DNA from: Lysobacter sp. K5869
GTDB lineage: Bacteria; Pseudomonadota; Gammaproteobacteria; Xanthomonadales; Xanthomonadaceae
Length of the DNA stretch: 64,000 bases
Direction: 5' to 3'
Assembly: GCF_018847975.1 (NCBI RefSeq)
Contig: NZ_CP072597.1
Coordinates: forward strand, 4,813,001-4,877,000
The notes beneath the pieces were generated by a model, which had not been told where the DNA came from, ran no database searches, and saw nothing but the letters and a program-made list of their open reading frames with translations. Below, piece after piece: positions 51,636 through 60,938 of this stretch. Every line of letters starts with the position of its first letter. The stretch's first letter is position 1. The position numbers and the translations under genes are program-made.

Positions 51636-53395
51636 GAAACCACCTCGCGCTCGGCGTCGGCGCCGTGCGCGGTGACCCGGTCGCGGCCGGCGGACTTGCT
51701 CGCGTACAGCGCCGCGTCGGCGCGTTCGAGCAGTTGCTCCGGGGTTTCGTTGGGCTGCAGTTCGGCCACGCCCAAGCTCAGGCTCACCGGCAACAGGCGG
51801 CCGTCGATCGACAGCGGGCTGCCGCTGACCGATTCGCGCAGATGCTCGGCCACCCGCGTGGCATCGCGCAGATAGGTGTCGGCCAGCACCACCAGCACTT
51901 CGTCGCCGCCGTAGCGGCCGAACAGATCGTAGGCGCGCAGGCGGTTGCGCGTGCGCAGGGCGACGATGCGCAAGGTCTCGTCGCCGACGCGGTGGCCGTG
52001 CTCGTCGTTGATGCGCTTGAAGTGGTCGATGTCGAAGAACACCACCGACAGCGGCCGGTGCGAGCGGTGCGCGCTGTCGACCGCGTTGCGCAGGCTCTGC
52101 GAGATCGCCGCGCGGGTCATCGCGCCGGTCAGGCTGTCGTAGGTGGCCAGGCGGTTGGCGGTGTCGCGGTCGCGGCGCAACTGCTGCAGCTTGGAGGTCA
52201 GGCCGAGCAGCAGCCCCAGCCCGCCGAACGCCAGGCCGACCGGGAAGGTGTATTCGAGCCAGCTGAACTCCGGCCACCACTGATGGTTGGCGCCGACCAG
52301 GACCACCAGCAGCGCCATCAACGGCAGCCACGCCAGCAGCAGGAAATAGGCTTCGCGCTGACGCCGCCACACCGCCACCACGGTCGCGTAGAGGATCAGC
52401 GCGACCACCGCCAGCAGGTTGAGGTTGCCGAACAGCGCGCTGTACTTCCAGGTGCGGAACAAGGTGACCAGGATCAGGCCGCCGAGCGAGTAGCTGCACC
52501 AGTCGAGCAGACGCGAGATCCGCGGCTGGGTCGCGCGCAGGCCGAGGAAGAAGATCAGGAAGCGGATGCTCGCCAGCACCGCCGCGGTGTTGAGCACGAT
52601 GTTGGTGCGCGCGTCCGGAGCGATCTCGTTGAGCCACGGCACCACCCGCATCTCGCCGCCGTCGGAGGTCAGGGTGAGGATCTGCAGGATCAAGGTCAGC
52701 CCGAGATACGCGTAGCCGCGCTCGCGCAAGCCGATCCAGAAGCCGAACGCCAGCACCGCGACCACGCCCATCGCGGTCAGCACCACGCTGCGCAGGCCGA
52801 CGTGCATCATGTCCTCGCGCTGGACCATCGCCAGCGGCTCGATCTCGACCTTGGACTGCATCAAGTCGGCGGCGAGCATGCGCAGGTACAGCGTGTCGCC
52901 CTTGCGCAGCCCCTTGGGCAGCGGGAACACGATCATCCGGGTGGAGTGGTTGAGGTCGATGTCCGGGCCGTAGATGGCGCGGCGCAGCGGCAGGTCGTCG
53001 CCGGGCCGCCACAGTTCGATCTCGCGGCGCGAGGGCCGGTCGATGGTCAGTTGCGGCGCGACCGCGACATCGACGTCCTGGTTGACCACCACCCGCCACC
53101 ACGCCGGCTGGCCCTTGGGCGCCCACACCTGCTGGCCGGACACGGCCTCGAAGCGGCCGTCGAATTCGCCCGACAGCACCCGCGCGGGCACCGGGTCGCC
53201 CTGCGCGAGCCGCGACAGGCTCAGCGACGGGGCGCGGAAGTCGTTGGGGTCGTACGGGTCGCGCAGCGCCTGCGGCGCGGCGACGAGGGCGGACGAAGGC
53301 AGGGTCAGGGGCTGCGCCGACGCGATCGCCGCCACCGCCCACAACGCGAGCACGGCTACCCAGCCGCGCCAGCTTCCACCCCAGGGTGTCCCCAT
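51632..53395 (-). CDS. Membrane diguanylate cyclase (7TM-DISM + GGDEF)
   Basis: A 587-residue protein. A signal/first helix (WVAVLALWAVAAIASAQPLT) is followed by an extracytoplasmic DISM-like sensor domain to ~210 and about seven helices to ~410. The GGDEF domain is C-terminal: DSLTGAMTRAAISQSL, VVFFDIDHFKRINDEHGHRV and RYGGDEVLVVLADT. The active-site motif reads GGDEV rather than GGDEF/GGEEF; such variants can keep activity. It makes c-di-GMP in response to an unknown signal. Confidence 0.87.
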   Translation of the reverse strand: MGTPWGGSWRGWVAVLALWAVAAIASAQPLTLPSSALVAAPQALRDPYDPNDFRAPSLSLSRLAQGDPVPARVLSGEFDGRFEAVSGQQVWAPKGQPAWWRVVVNQDVDVAVAPQLTIDRPSRREIELWRPGDDLPLRRAIYGPDIDLNHSTRMIVFPLPKGLRKGDTLYLRMLAADLMQSKVEIEPLAMVQREDMMHVGLRSVVLTAMGVVAVLAFGFWIGLRERGYAYLGLTLILQILTLTSDGGEMRVVPWLNEIAPDARTNIVLNTAAVLASIRFLIFFLGLRATQPRISRLLDWCSYSLGGLILVTLFRTWKYSALFGNLNLLAVVALILYATVVAVWRRQREAYFLLLAWLPLMALLVVLVGANHQWWPEFSWLEYTFPVGLAFGGLGLLLGLTSKLQQLRRDRDTANRLATYDSLTGAMTRAAISQSLRNAVDSAHRSHRPLSVVFFDIDHFKRINDEHGHRVGDETLRIVALRTRNRLRAYDLFGRYGGDEVLVVLADTYLRDATRVAEHLRESVSGSPLSIDGRLLPVSLSLGVAELQPNETPEQLLERADAALYASKSAGRDRVTAHGADAEREVVS

Positions 53396-53770
53396 GCCCC
53401 TTCCGGTCACCAATCTGCTACGCCGAGCATAGCCCAAGGGGGCTGGTGGCCGGTGCGGGGGACCATCACGGTTTCCACCTTGAAATTGTGCTGACGCACA
53501 CGCCTCCATGCATTGCCGCGCCGTCGCGGCCGGCCGTGGAGGCGATCCTACACCGCGACGGCGTGACGGCGCCGCCGACAAAAACGACAGGGGGCGATCA
53601 AAAACGACAGTGGGCGACGCGGACGCGGCCGTGCCGGCCGGCGCGCGGCGGCGCAAGCGCGAACCGGCTCGGGCCGGCGCGCGCGGCGGGCGCATGCGAA
53701 AGCGGCGCGCCCGTGGGGACACGCCGCATGGCAGAGGCAGGTGCGCCCGGACCGGCGCGCCGCGCGCGGC
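53396..53770. other. Intergenic region with a two-copy 20-bp tandem repeat
   Basis: CAAAAACGACAGGGGGCGAT (53579) is followed directly by CAAAAACGACAGTGGGCGAC (53599). No gene is evident in these 375 bases, which lie between folE2 and the diguanylate cyclase gene on the same strand. They probably hold the promoter of the latter. Confidence 0.5.
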
Positions 53771-54706
53771 TTACTCGCGCGCGCCCTGCCCGGTCACGCG
53801 CGCGACCGCGTCGTGCGCGTGCAAGCTCTCGAAGTGCGCGACTTCGGCATCGAAGCGCTCGATCCGCGGATCGGCCGACAGCGCCGCGGCGACCCGGCGC
53901 GCGGCGTCTTCGCAGAACATCAGGTTCTCGGCGTTGAGGCGGGCGAAGGCTTGCTCGTCCTCGCGCTTGACCGCGGTCTGCACCGGGGTGGCGAGCACGG
54001 TTTCCAGCGCGTCGATCAAGGCCACCAGCGGCAGTTCGTCGAAGGCCGGGCGCAGTTCGACGCGCACGTCGGCGCGGCTGCGCTGGGCGTGCGGGGTCGC
54101 GGCCAGGCCGCGCTCGGAGGCGAGCCAATCGCTGACCACGGCGGTCGACAGCGGATGCGCGGCGGCGAAATCGGCGGCGAAGCGTTCGGCGTTGAGCTGG
54201 CGCGACAGCGCCGCCGAGGCCGGACAGGTGCTGGAGTATTCGACCGCGAAGCGCAGGCCCAGCTGCAGGTGGCCGTCGATCAGGCGCGCGTCGATCTCGA
54301 CCGGATAGCGCTTCCAGCCGGCGTTGGCGCTGGCCAGGGCCGGACGCAGCAACAACTGCTCGTAGCGCAGGACCAGCCGCGCGGCGTTGGAAATGCCGCC
54401 CTGGCCTTCGATCAGGCTCTGCAGCGCCCGGCGCAGGCCGGCCGGCGTGACCGTTTCGCTGGCGAACGCGTTCTGCAGGTGCAGGTACATGCGCGACATG
54501 TGGATGCCGCGCGCGTTGGCGTCGCGCAGGTTCACCGAGACGTCGACCGACGCCGGCACCTGGATCGCGACGCCGTCGGCGCCGGCGATGCGCAGCGGCA
54601 AGGCGATGTGGGACATGCCGACCCAGTCCAGCGGACGCGCCGCGGCGGCGGCGTCGAAGGCGACATCGGGCAGGCTCGAACGGGAGGGTACGAAAGGAGT
54701 ATTCAC
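53771..54706 (-). CDS. folE2: GTP cyclohydrolase FolE2 (type IB)
   Basis: A 311-residue enzyme making dihydroneopterin triphosphate for folate. The FolE2 features are VSVNLRDANARGIHMSRMYL, the catalytic cysteine in AVEYSSTCPASAALS and the C-terminal NAENLMFCEDAARRVA. FolE2 can use metals other than zinc and is often zinc-repressed, but no Zur-like site is evident upstream. Length is usual. Confidence 0.93.
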   Translation of the reverse strand: MNTPFVPSRSSLPDVAFDAAAAARPLDWVGMSHIALPLRIAGADGVAIQVPASVDVSVNLRDANARGIHMSRMYLHLQNAFASETVTPAGLRRALQSLIEGQGGISNAARLVLRYEQLLLRPALASANAGWKRYPVEIDARLIDGHLQLGLRFAVEYSSTCPASAALSRQLNAERFAADFAAAHPLSTAVVSDWLASERGLAATPHAQRSRADVRVELRPAFDELPLVALIDALETVLATPVQTAVKREDEQAFARLNAENLMFCEDAARRVAAALSADPRIERFDAEVAHFESLHAHDAVARVTGQGARE

Positions 54707-54793
54707 AACGCTGAAAGTGGGGGCGCGTGGGGGGAACGCAACGGCGCCATTCTACCGGGGCCGGCCGCCCTGCCCCGGCCGGCCCTGCAACGG

Positions 54794-55543
54794 TCAGTTG
54801 CGGGCGCCGCGCCAGGCCGCCAGCAGCGCGGTCCACGGCGACAGCGGCCGGGCCGCGTCGCCGCGCTGCAGACGGGTGTGGGCCAGCGCGGTCCACAGCC
54901 GCCGCGGCACGGTCGCGCCGAAGCGCTCGGGCCACTGCGCCAGCAATTCGCGGCTCCATTCCACCGCCGCGCCCTCGCCCGGCCGCGCCATCGCCCGGGC
55001 GACCACGCTCAGCGGCACCGCGGCGTCGCCTTGCAGCACCAGCCGGGCCTCCAGCAGCGAGGACTGGATCGCCGGCACTGCCGCCTCGGGCAGTTGCCCG
55101 GGCACCGGATCGAACAGGGCCGCGTCGATCGCGGCGCAGGCCTGGGCCAGCGGCAGCAGGCCGTCGAAGGCCTCGTTGCGGTCGCCGGGGCGCTCGCGAC
55201 TGTCGCGCAGGCCCGGCAGGGCCGCGGCCAGCGCCGCCCACGGCGCGTCCTGGCGCTGCAGCGCCAGCCCCAGCGGGTGCCGGCGGCGGCCTTCGCGCCA
55301 GCCTTTGAGTTCTTCCATCCACCAGCCGAGCTTGGCCTCGCCGGGCAGCGCGTCGTTGCCGCCCCAGGCGGCGTCGGTGAGCTCCTGCTGCAGCGCCGCC
55401 CAAGCCACCGCCGCGCCGCGCTGGGCGCGCGGCACGAACACTTCGGCCACCGACCACTCCGGCCAGCGCGCGCGCCATTTGCCGGCGAAGTCGTGCAGCG
55501 CCTGTTCCTGCGGAGCGGCGTCGGCGGCCGGCGCGGCGGTCAT
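54794..55543 (-). CDS. Phytoene/squalene synthase-like protein
   Basis: A 249-residue all-alpha protein. AALQQELTDAAWGGNDALPG and LGWWMEELKGWREGRRRHPL correspond to the trans-isoprenyl synthase family start. The aspartate-rich motifs of active synthases are only partly present, so activity is doubtful. It overlaps gph by four bases and ends a minus-strand unit ubiG-gph-this gene, an arrangement I recall from xanthomonads. Confidence 0.75.
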   Translation of the reverse strand: MTAAPAADAAPQEQALHDFAGKWRARWPEWSVAEVFVPRAQRGAAVAWAALQQELTDAAWGGNDALPGEAKLGWWMEELKGWREGRRRHPLGLALQRQDAPWAALAAALPGLRDSRERPGDRNEAFDGLLPLAQACAAIDAALFDPVPGQLPEAAVPAIQSSLLEARLVLQGDAAVPLSVVARAMARPGEGAAVEWSRELLAQWPERFGATVPRRLWTALAHTRLQRGDAARPLSPWTALLAAWRGARN

Positions 55544-56226
55544 CGCGTCGCCGGCCATGCGTCCGCCGCGGCCAGCGCGATCGGGTCGTCGACCATGACG
55601 TCGCCCTGCCAGGCGATCGGGTCGTCCAGTTCCAGGCGATAGCCCCACAGCGCCACCACCGAGGGCATGCCGGCGGCGCGCGCGGCGAGGATGTCGCGCT
55701 CGTCGTCGCCGACGTAGGCGCAGTCGCCGGGTTCGACGCCGATGCGCTGCGCCGCGACCGTCAACGGCAGCGGATCGGGCTTGCGCGCGGCCAGGGTGTC
55801 GCCGCCGATCAGCACCGCGCAGCGGGTTTCCCAGCCCAACAGCGGCATCAGCTTGCGCGCCAGGTATTCGGGCTTGTTGGTGACGATGCCCCACGGCGTG
55901 CCCGCGGCTTCCAGCGCCGCCAGCATCGCCTCCACGCCGGGGAACGGCGCGCCGTGCAGGCCGAGCTCGCGCTCGTAGGTGTCGAGGAATTCGGGCACCC
56001 AGCCTTCGCGCTCGATCGCGTCGACATCGGCGAACGCCGCGCCGAGCATCGCCCGCGCGCCCTTGGACACGTGCGGGCGCAGCGCTTCCAGCGGCATCGG
56101 GTCGCGGCCGCGCGCGGCGCGCATGAGGTTGGCGGTGGCGAGCATGTCCGGCGCGCTGTCGAGCAAGGTGCCGTCGAGGTCGAACAGCGCCGCCTTCGGA
56201 AAGGCGGTCGCGGGCGCGGCGGTCAT
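55540..56226 (-). CDS. gph: Phosphoglycolate phosphatase (HAD family)
   Basis: A 228-residue HAD phosphatase. [15 protein letters not shown] is motif I with both aspartates, [15 protein letters not shown] motif II and [20 protein letters not shown] motif III. In xanthomonads this gene regularly sits beside ubiG. It may act on phosphoglycolate or as a ubiquinone-pathway phosphatase. Both ends overlap neighbours by four bases. Confidence 0.9.
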   Translation of the reverse strand: MTAAPATAFPKAALFDLDGTLLDSAPDMLATANLMRAARGRDPMPLEALRPHVSKGARAMLGAAFADVDAIEREGWVPEFLDTYERELGLHGAPFPGVEAMLAALEAAGTPWGIVTNKPEYLARKLMPLLGWETRCAVLIGGDTLAARKPDPLPLTVAAQRIGVEPGDCAYVGDDERDILAARAAGMPSVVALWGYRLELDDPIAWQGDVMVDDPIALAAADAWPATR

Positions 56227-57005
56227 GCCGCCGCGTCCTGCGCGTCGGCGGGCTTGTAGGCGCAGGCCAGATAGTTCACGTCGGCGCGCGGGACGATGCG
56301 CGCGCCGTTGCGCCAGGGCTCGTACATCAGGCCGCTGACGTCTTCCAACTGCAGGCCCGCTTCGCGCAGCCACGCGGCCAGTTCGGACGGCTTGATGAAA
56401 TCGCGGTACTGGTGGGTGCCCTTGGGCAGCAAGCGCGCGACGTACTCGGCGCCGACGATGGCCAGCGCGAACGCGGCCGGCGTGCGGTTCAAGGTCGACA
56501 GGAACAGGCGCCCGCCGGGCTTGAGCAGGCGCGCGCAGGCGCGCACGATCGCGCGCGGGTCGGGCACGTGTTCGAGCATTTCCATGCAGGTGATCACGTC
56601 GAAGCGCGCCGGCACTTCCTGCGCCAGCGACTCCACCGGCTGCAGGCGGTAATCGACGCTGACGCCGGTTTCCAGGCGGTGCAGCTTGGCGACCTTGATC
56701 AGCTCGGGCGCCAGATCGATCGCGGTGACTTGGGCGCCGGACGCGGCCAGCGCTTCGCTGAGCAACCCGCCGCCGCAGCCCACGTCCAGCGCCAGCGCGT
56801 CGCGCAACGGCGCGCGTTGGGCGACGTAGCCCAGCCGCACCGGGTTGAGCGCGTGCAGCGGTTTCTGCGGGCCTTGCGGATCCCACCAACGGTTGGCCAG
56901 GGCGCCGAACTTGTCGAGCTCGGCCTGACTGAAGTTGTCGCCGCCGGACGCCTGGGTATCGGTGTGGCCGCCGGTGTCGTTCGATGCGTTGCTTGCGCTG
57001 CTCAT
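56223..57005 (-). CDS. ubiG: Ubiquinone biosynthesis O-methyltransferase
   Basis: A 260-residue SAM-dependent methyltransferase. [20 protein letters not shown] is motif I, and [16 protein letters not shown] the post-I region. [20 protein letters not shown] is the UbiG signature. It performs both O-methylations in ubiquinone synthesis. It is the first gene of ubiG-gph-phytoene-synthase-like. The 194 bases upstream hold no recognised feature. Confidence 0.95.
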   Translation of the reverse strand: MSSASNASNDTGGHTDTQASGGDNFSQAELDKFGALANRWWDPQGPQKPLHALNPVRLGYVAQRAPLRDALALDVGCGGGLLSEALAASGAQVTAIDLAPELIKVAKLHRLETGVSVDYRLQPVESLAQEVPARFDVITCMEMLEHVPDPRAIVRACARLLKPGGRLFLSTLNRTPAAFALAIVGAEYVARLLPKGTHQYRDFIKPSELAAWLREAGLQLEDVSGLMYEPWRNGARIVPRADVNYLACAYKPADAQDAAA

Positions 57006-57199
57006 GCCTGCCTGCTCGTTCTGTCGCCGCGCGCGGTGGGCGCGGCCGGTGTGCTGCGTGCCTGACGGCGGCGTCCGCGCCGCTCGTCTAGTGTGAAGCA
57101 GGTCCGCTACGGTCTGCGTGAACGCACTGCGTCGCAGTGTCGCAGGCCGTGCGGGCCGTCGCGGATCGGCGCCGCGCTCGCAGCCGCGGCCCGCTCCGC

Positions 57200-58540
57200 T
57201 CAGCGCGCGATCGCGGCGATGCGCTCGCGCCACTGGCGCGCGTTGGCGATCAGCGCCGCGGTGTCCATGTCGACCAGCACGCGCTCGCGCAGCTTGGCCT
57301 TGCCGGCGATCCACACGTCGCTGACCTGATGGCGGCCGGTCGCGTAGATCAGCTGCGAGACCACGTGATGCAGCGGCTGGGTTTCCAACTGGCCCAGATC
57401 CACGCAGGCCAGATCGGCCTGCTTGCCGACTTCGATCGAACCGATTTTGGCCTCGAAGCCCAGCGCCTTGGCGCCGCCGAGGGTGGCCGCGCGCAGCGCG
57501 CTGAAGGCGTCGAGCGCCTTGGCGTCGTTGGCCACGGCCTTGGCCAGGATCGCCGCGGTGCGGGTCTCGCCGAACATGTCCAGATCGTTGTTGCTGGCGC
57601 AGCCGTCGGTGCCGATGGCGAGGTTCACCCCGGCGTGCTGCAGCTTGCAGGCCGGGCAGAAGCCCGAAGCCAGCTTGAGGTTGGATTCCGGGCAATGCAC
57701 CACGCTGACGCCGCGCTGCGCGCACAGCTCGATTTCGGCGTCGGTGAGCTGGGTCATGTGCACCGCGATCAGGCGGTCGGTGACCAGGCCCAGGCGATCC
57801 AGACGCGCCAGCGGGCGCTGGCCGTACTGCTTGATCGAATCGGCGATTTCCTGCGCGGTCTCGTGCGTGTGCAGATGGATCGGCAGATCCAGCTGATCGG
57901 CGAGCATGCGGATGCGCTCGAAGTTCGCGTCGTTGACCGTGTACGGCGCGTGCGGCGCGAACGCGGTGGCGACCAGCGCGTCGTCGCGCCACAGGTCGTG
58001 GACTTCGCCGGCGCGGTCGAAGTATTCGTCGGAGGTCTTGGCCCAGGCGGTGGGGAAATCGATCACCGGCAGGCCGACCCGGGCGCGGAAGCCGTGGCGC
58101 TTGTAGACCGCGGCCTGCACGTCGGGGAAGAAATAGTTTTCGTTGGCGCAGGTGGTGCCGCCGCGCAGCATCTCGGCGACGGCCAGGGTGATGCCGTCTT
58201 CGACGAACTGCGGGCCGATCACCGCCGCTTCGACCGGCCAGATGTGGCCTTGCAGCCATTCCATCAGCGGCAGGTCGTCGGCGACGCCGCGCAGCAGGGT
58301 CATCGGGTTGTGGGTGTGGGCGTTGACCAAGCCCGGGATCAGCGCCGACTCGGGGCGGCTGACGGTCTGCGCCGGCGCGTAGCGCTGGCGCGCCTGGGCG
58401 ATCGGCAGCACGTCGGCGATCGCGCCCTTGCTGACGATCACCGCGTGGTTTTCCAGCACCACCGCATGCGGCTCGACCGGCACCACCCAGCCCGCTTCGA
58501 TGGACAGGTCGCAGGGAACGGGCTGGAGTTCGGAGGTCAT
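57200..58540 (-). CDS. mtaD: 5-methylthioadenosine/S-adenosylhomocysteine deaminase (TRZ/ATZ family)
   Basis: A 446-residue amidohydrolase. [20 protein letters not shown] holds the HxH metal motif, [12 protein letters not shown] the third histidine region, [14 protein letters not shown] and [16 protein letters not shown] the remaining metal and catalytic residues. The pattern is that of MtaD, which deaminates MTA and SAH; other TRZ/ATZ hydrolases look similar. Separate transcription unit upstream of ubiG. Confidence 0.85.
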   Translation of the reverse strand: MTSELQPVPCDLSIEAGWVVPVEPHAVVLENHAVIVSKGAIADVLPIAQARQRYAPAQTVSRPESALIPGLVNAHTHNPMTLLRGVADDLPLMEWLQGHIWPVEAAVIGPQFVEDGITLAVAEMLRGGTTCANENYFFPDVQAAVYKRHGFRARVGLPVIDFPTAWAKTSDEYFDRAGEVHDLWRDDALVATAFAPHAPYTVNDANFERIRMLADQLDLPIHLHTHETAQEIADSIKQYGQRPLARLDRLGLVTDRLIAVHMTQLTDAEIELCAQRGVSVVHCPESNLKLASGFCPACKLQHAGVNLAIGTDGCASNNDLDMFGETRTAAILAKAVANDAKALDAFSALRAATLGGAKALGFEAKIGSIEVGKQADLACVDLGQLETQPLHHVVSQLIYATGRHQVSDVWIAGKAKLRERVLVDMDTAALIANARQWRERIAAIAR

Positions 58541-58750
58541 CGGCGCTGCTCGCTGGTTTGGGCCGGTGTTCGGGCCGCAGGGGGGACGCCGCCCCGTGGC
58601 CGGGCCGGCCGGGTGTTGCGAAAACGCGGCCACTGGTGCCGGCCGCGTTCGGGTGAGACTTGGATGGCGCGGCTCGTCGCGCGGGGTGCGGGAGCGATGG
58701 GGGTCGCTCGCGGCGGCGGCAATGCCCTTGCTATCCCGCCGCTCCACACC

Positions 58751-58863
58751 CGTCATTCCGGCGAAGGCCGGAACCCATTTTGCCGTCGCTTTTCTTGCTC
58801 GTGCGCTACAGCGGCCGAAGCAACAGCAACAGCAAAATGGATCCTGGCGTTCGCCAGGATGAC
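58751..58863. repeat. Inverted pair of REP-like elements
   Basis: Two ~33-base elements face each other. The first contains TTCCGGCGAAGGCCGGAA and ends in CCCATTTTGC (58782). The second begins GCAAAATGGATCC (58832) and contains ATCCTGGCGTTCGCCAGGAT. Each is a hairpin, and one is the reverse complement of the other with several changes. It lies in the 58541-58909 gap between mtaD and efp. Confidence 0.75.
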
Positions 58864-58911
58864 GATCCGGCAAAGCCGTGGCCGCCTGCGGCGGCCACGG
58901 GCCGGATCGTC
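58861..58911. terminator. Nested hairpin at the efp 3' end
   Basis: GACGATCCGGC and GCCGGATCGTC form outer arms, with an inner GTGGCCGCC-TGC-GGCGGCCAC stem. The outer arm overlaps the efp stop codon. No T-run follows, so it may be an mRNA-end stabiliser rather than a classic terminator. Confidence 0.45.
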
Positions 58912-59476
58912 ACTTCACCCGGCTGACGTACTCGCCCGAGCGCGTATCGACCTTGATGATTTCTTCCTGGCCGACGAACAGCGGCACGCGCACCACCGCG
59001 CCGGTTTCCAGGGTCGCCGGCTTGCCGCCGCCGCCCGAGGTGTCGCCGCGCACGCCCGGATCGGTCTCGACGATCTTGAGCTCGACGAAGTTCGGCGGCT
59101 GGACCGAGATCGGGGTGCCGTTCCACAGGGTCACCACGCACTCTTCCTCGCCCTTGAGCCACTTGTCGGCGCCGGCCATGCCGGCCTTGTCGGCCTGCAC
59201 CTGCTCGAACGACTCCTGGTTCATGAAGTGCCAGTACTCGCCGTCGGAGTACAGGTACTGCATGTCGGTATCGACCACGTCCGCCTGCTCGACGCTGTCG
59301 GTCGCCTTCATGGTCATTTCGACCACGCGGCCGGACTTGATGCTGCGGTACTTGACGCGGGTGAACGCCTGGCCCTTGCCCGGCTTGACGTACTCGGTCT
59401 CGGTGATGATGCACGGATCGTTGTTGACCAGGATCTTCTGACCGTTCTTCACGTCGTTCATGCCAAGGGTGGCCAT
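58910..59476 (-). CDS. efp: Elongation factor P
   Basis: A 188-residue factor that relieves ribosome stalling at polyproline. [17 protein letters not shown] holds K34, the site of beta-lysylation. Three beta domains of usual length end in [10 protein letters not shown]. The divergent epmB gene makes the (R)-beta-lysine for this modification. Start at ATG 59476 ([15 protein letters not shown]), where the known protein begins. Confidence 0.97.
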   Translation of the reverse strand: MATLGMNDVKNGQKILVNNDPCIITETEYVKPGKGQAFTRVKYRSIKSGRVVEMTMKATDSVEQADVVDTDMQYLYSDGEYWHFMNQESFEQVQADKAGMAGADKWLKGEEECVVTLWNGTPISVQPPNFVELKIVETDPGVRGDTSGGGGKPATLETGAVVRVPLFVGQEEIIKVDTRSGEYVSRVK

Positions 59477-59635
59477 GCTGAAACTCCCTACAGATGTATT
59501 TGTGTCGGTGAATGAGGTTCCGTCCGCCGCGGCCACGGGCCGCGGGCGTCCAGCCGCCGTCGTCGGCGCCGCTCCCGCGCCGGCCTCCGCCCGGGACCGG
59601 GCGGGCCCCGCGGCCGCCTGACGGCGCGGGGAGGC

Positions 59636-59641
59636 TAGAAT
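59636..59641 (+). promoter_or_regulatory. Candidate -10 box for epmB
   Basis: TAGAAT within GCTAGAATG lies 85 bases before the epmB start, as upstream of cysS. The -35 is not clear. The spacer also has to hold the efp promoter. Confidence 0.25.
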
Positions 59642-59726
59642 GTCGGGCTGCGCCGGCCCCGTCCGCGGCGAAACCGCCGCTCCGGGACCCGGGCGCCGTG
59701 ATCGGAACCCTGAAGGCTAGCCCCGC

Positions 59727-60758
59727 ATGATACCTGCTGCGCATCCCCTCTCGCACCCGGCCCCCGCCCAAGGCGGCGCCGCGCCCCCGCGCTGGCAGGC
59801 GCTGTGGCGCGAGGCGGTGCGCGATCCGCGCGAGCTGCTGGACCTGCTCGGCCTGGATTTCGCCGCCCTGGGCGTGTCCGAGGCCGCCGCCGCGCAGTTC
59901 CCGCTGCGGGTGCCGCGCGGCTTCGTCGCGCGCATGCGCGCCGGCGACCCGACCGACCCGCTGCTGCGCCAGGTGCTGCCGCTGGACGCGGAACTGCGGC
60001 CGATGCCCGGCTTCAGCCTGGACGCGGTCGGCGACGGCGCGGCCAAGGCCGGCCACGGGGTGATCCGCAAATACCGCGGCCGCGCCCTGCTGATCGCCAC
60101 CGGCAGCTGCGCGGTCAACTGCCGCTACTGCTTCCGCCGCCACTTCCCCTACGCCGAGGAAACAGCGGCCGCGGCCGGCTGGCGCGAGGCGGTGGCGGCG
60201 ATCGCCGCCGACACGAGCATCGACGAAGTGATCCTGTCCGGCGGCGACCCGTGGTCGCTGGCCACGCCCAAGCTGGCCGAGCTCACCGACGCCCTGAAGA
60301 CCGTGCCCCACCTCAAGCGCCTGCGCGTGCACACCCGCCTGCCGGTGGTGCTGCCCGAGCGCGTGGACGCGGCCCTGACCGAGTGGTTGGCCGCGCTGCC
60401 GTGGCCGGTCGCCGTGGTCCTGCACGCCAACCACGCCAACGAATTCGACGCCGGCGTGGACGCGGCGATGCGCCGCCTGCGCGAGGCGGGCGCGACTTTG
60501 CTCAATCAGGCCGTGCTGCTGCGCGGGGTCAACGACAGCGTCGAGGCGCTGGCCGCGCTGAGCGAACGCAGCCATCAGGCCGGCGTGCTGCCCTACTACC
60601 TGCATCAGCTCGACCGCGTGCAGGGCGCCGCCCACTTCGAGGTCGCCGACGAGGACGCCCTCGCCCTGCACCGCGCCCTGGCCGCGCGCCTGTCGGGGTA
60701 CCTCGTGCCCAAGCTGGTGCGCGAAGTGGCAGGCGACCCGGGCAAGCGTCCGTTGTAA
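59727..60758 (+). CDS. epmB: EF-P (R)-beta-lysine synthase (lysine 2,3-aminomutase family)
   Basis: A 343-residue radical-SAM enzyme converting lysine to (R)-beta-lysine. GSCAVNCRYCFRRHFPY carries the CxxxCxxC 4Fe-4S motif, and EVILSGGDPWSLATPKL the SAM/substrate region. It is shorter than catabolic 2,3-aminomutases, as expected for EpmB. It faces efp across 250 bases. EpmA should be encoded elsewhere. Confidence 0.95.
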   Translation: MIPAAHPLSHPAPAQGGAAPPRWQALWREAVRDPRELLDLLGLDFAALGVSEAAAAQFPLRVPRGFVARMRAGDPTDPLLRQVLPLDAELRPMPGFSLDAVGDGAAKAGHGVIRKYRGRALLIATGSCAVNCRYCFRRHFPYAEETAAAAGWREAVAAIAADTSIDEVILSGGDPWSLATPKLAELTDALKTVPHLKRLRVHTRLPVVLPERVDAALTEWLAALPWPVAVVLHANHANEFDAGVDAAMRRLREAGATLLNQAVLLRGVNDSVEALAALSERSHQAGVLPYYLHQLDRVQGAAHFEVADEDALALHRALAARLSGYLVPKLVREVAGDPGKRPL

Positions 60759-60771
60759 GGTTGTAATCTGG

Positions 60772-60862
60772 CTGGGGTTTGATCGGGGAACGCCGCACGC
60801 TGCGAGCTTGCGCATGCGCAAAGTTCGCGAGCTTCGCATCCGCGGCGTGATCGAACCCTACA
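60772..60862. repeat. Imperfect composite palindrome
   Basis: GGGGTTTGATCGGGGAACGC near the left end pairs with GCGGCGTGATCGAACCCTAC near the right. Between them lie inner pairings around CTGCGAGCTTGCGCATGCGC. It sits in the 180-base spacer between epmB and fimX, and its function is unknown. Confidence 0.4.
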
Positions 60863-60938
60863 ACGGGTCACAGATTCTCGTCCCCGCGTGGACGAGGCCG
60901 GCGCTTCGTGTCATAAAACCGGCCCACGGAGGTGGTCA

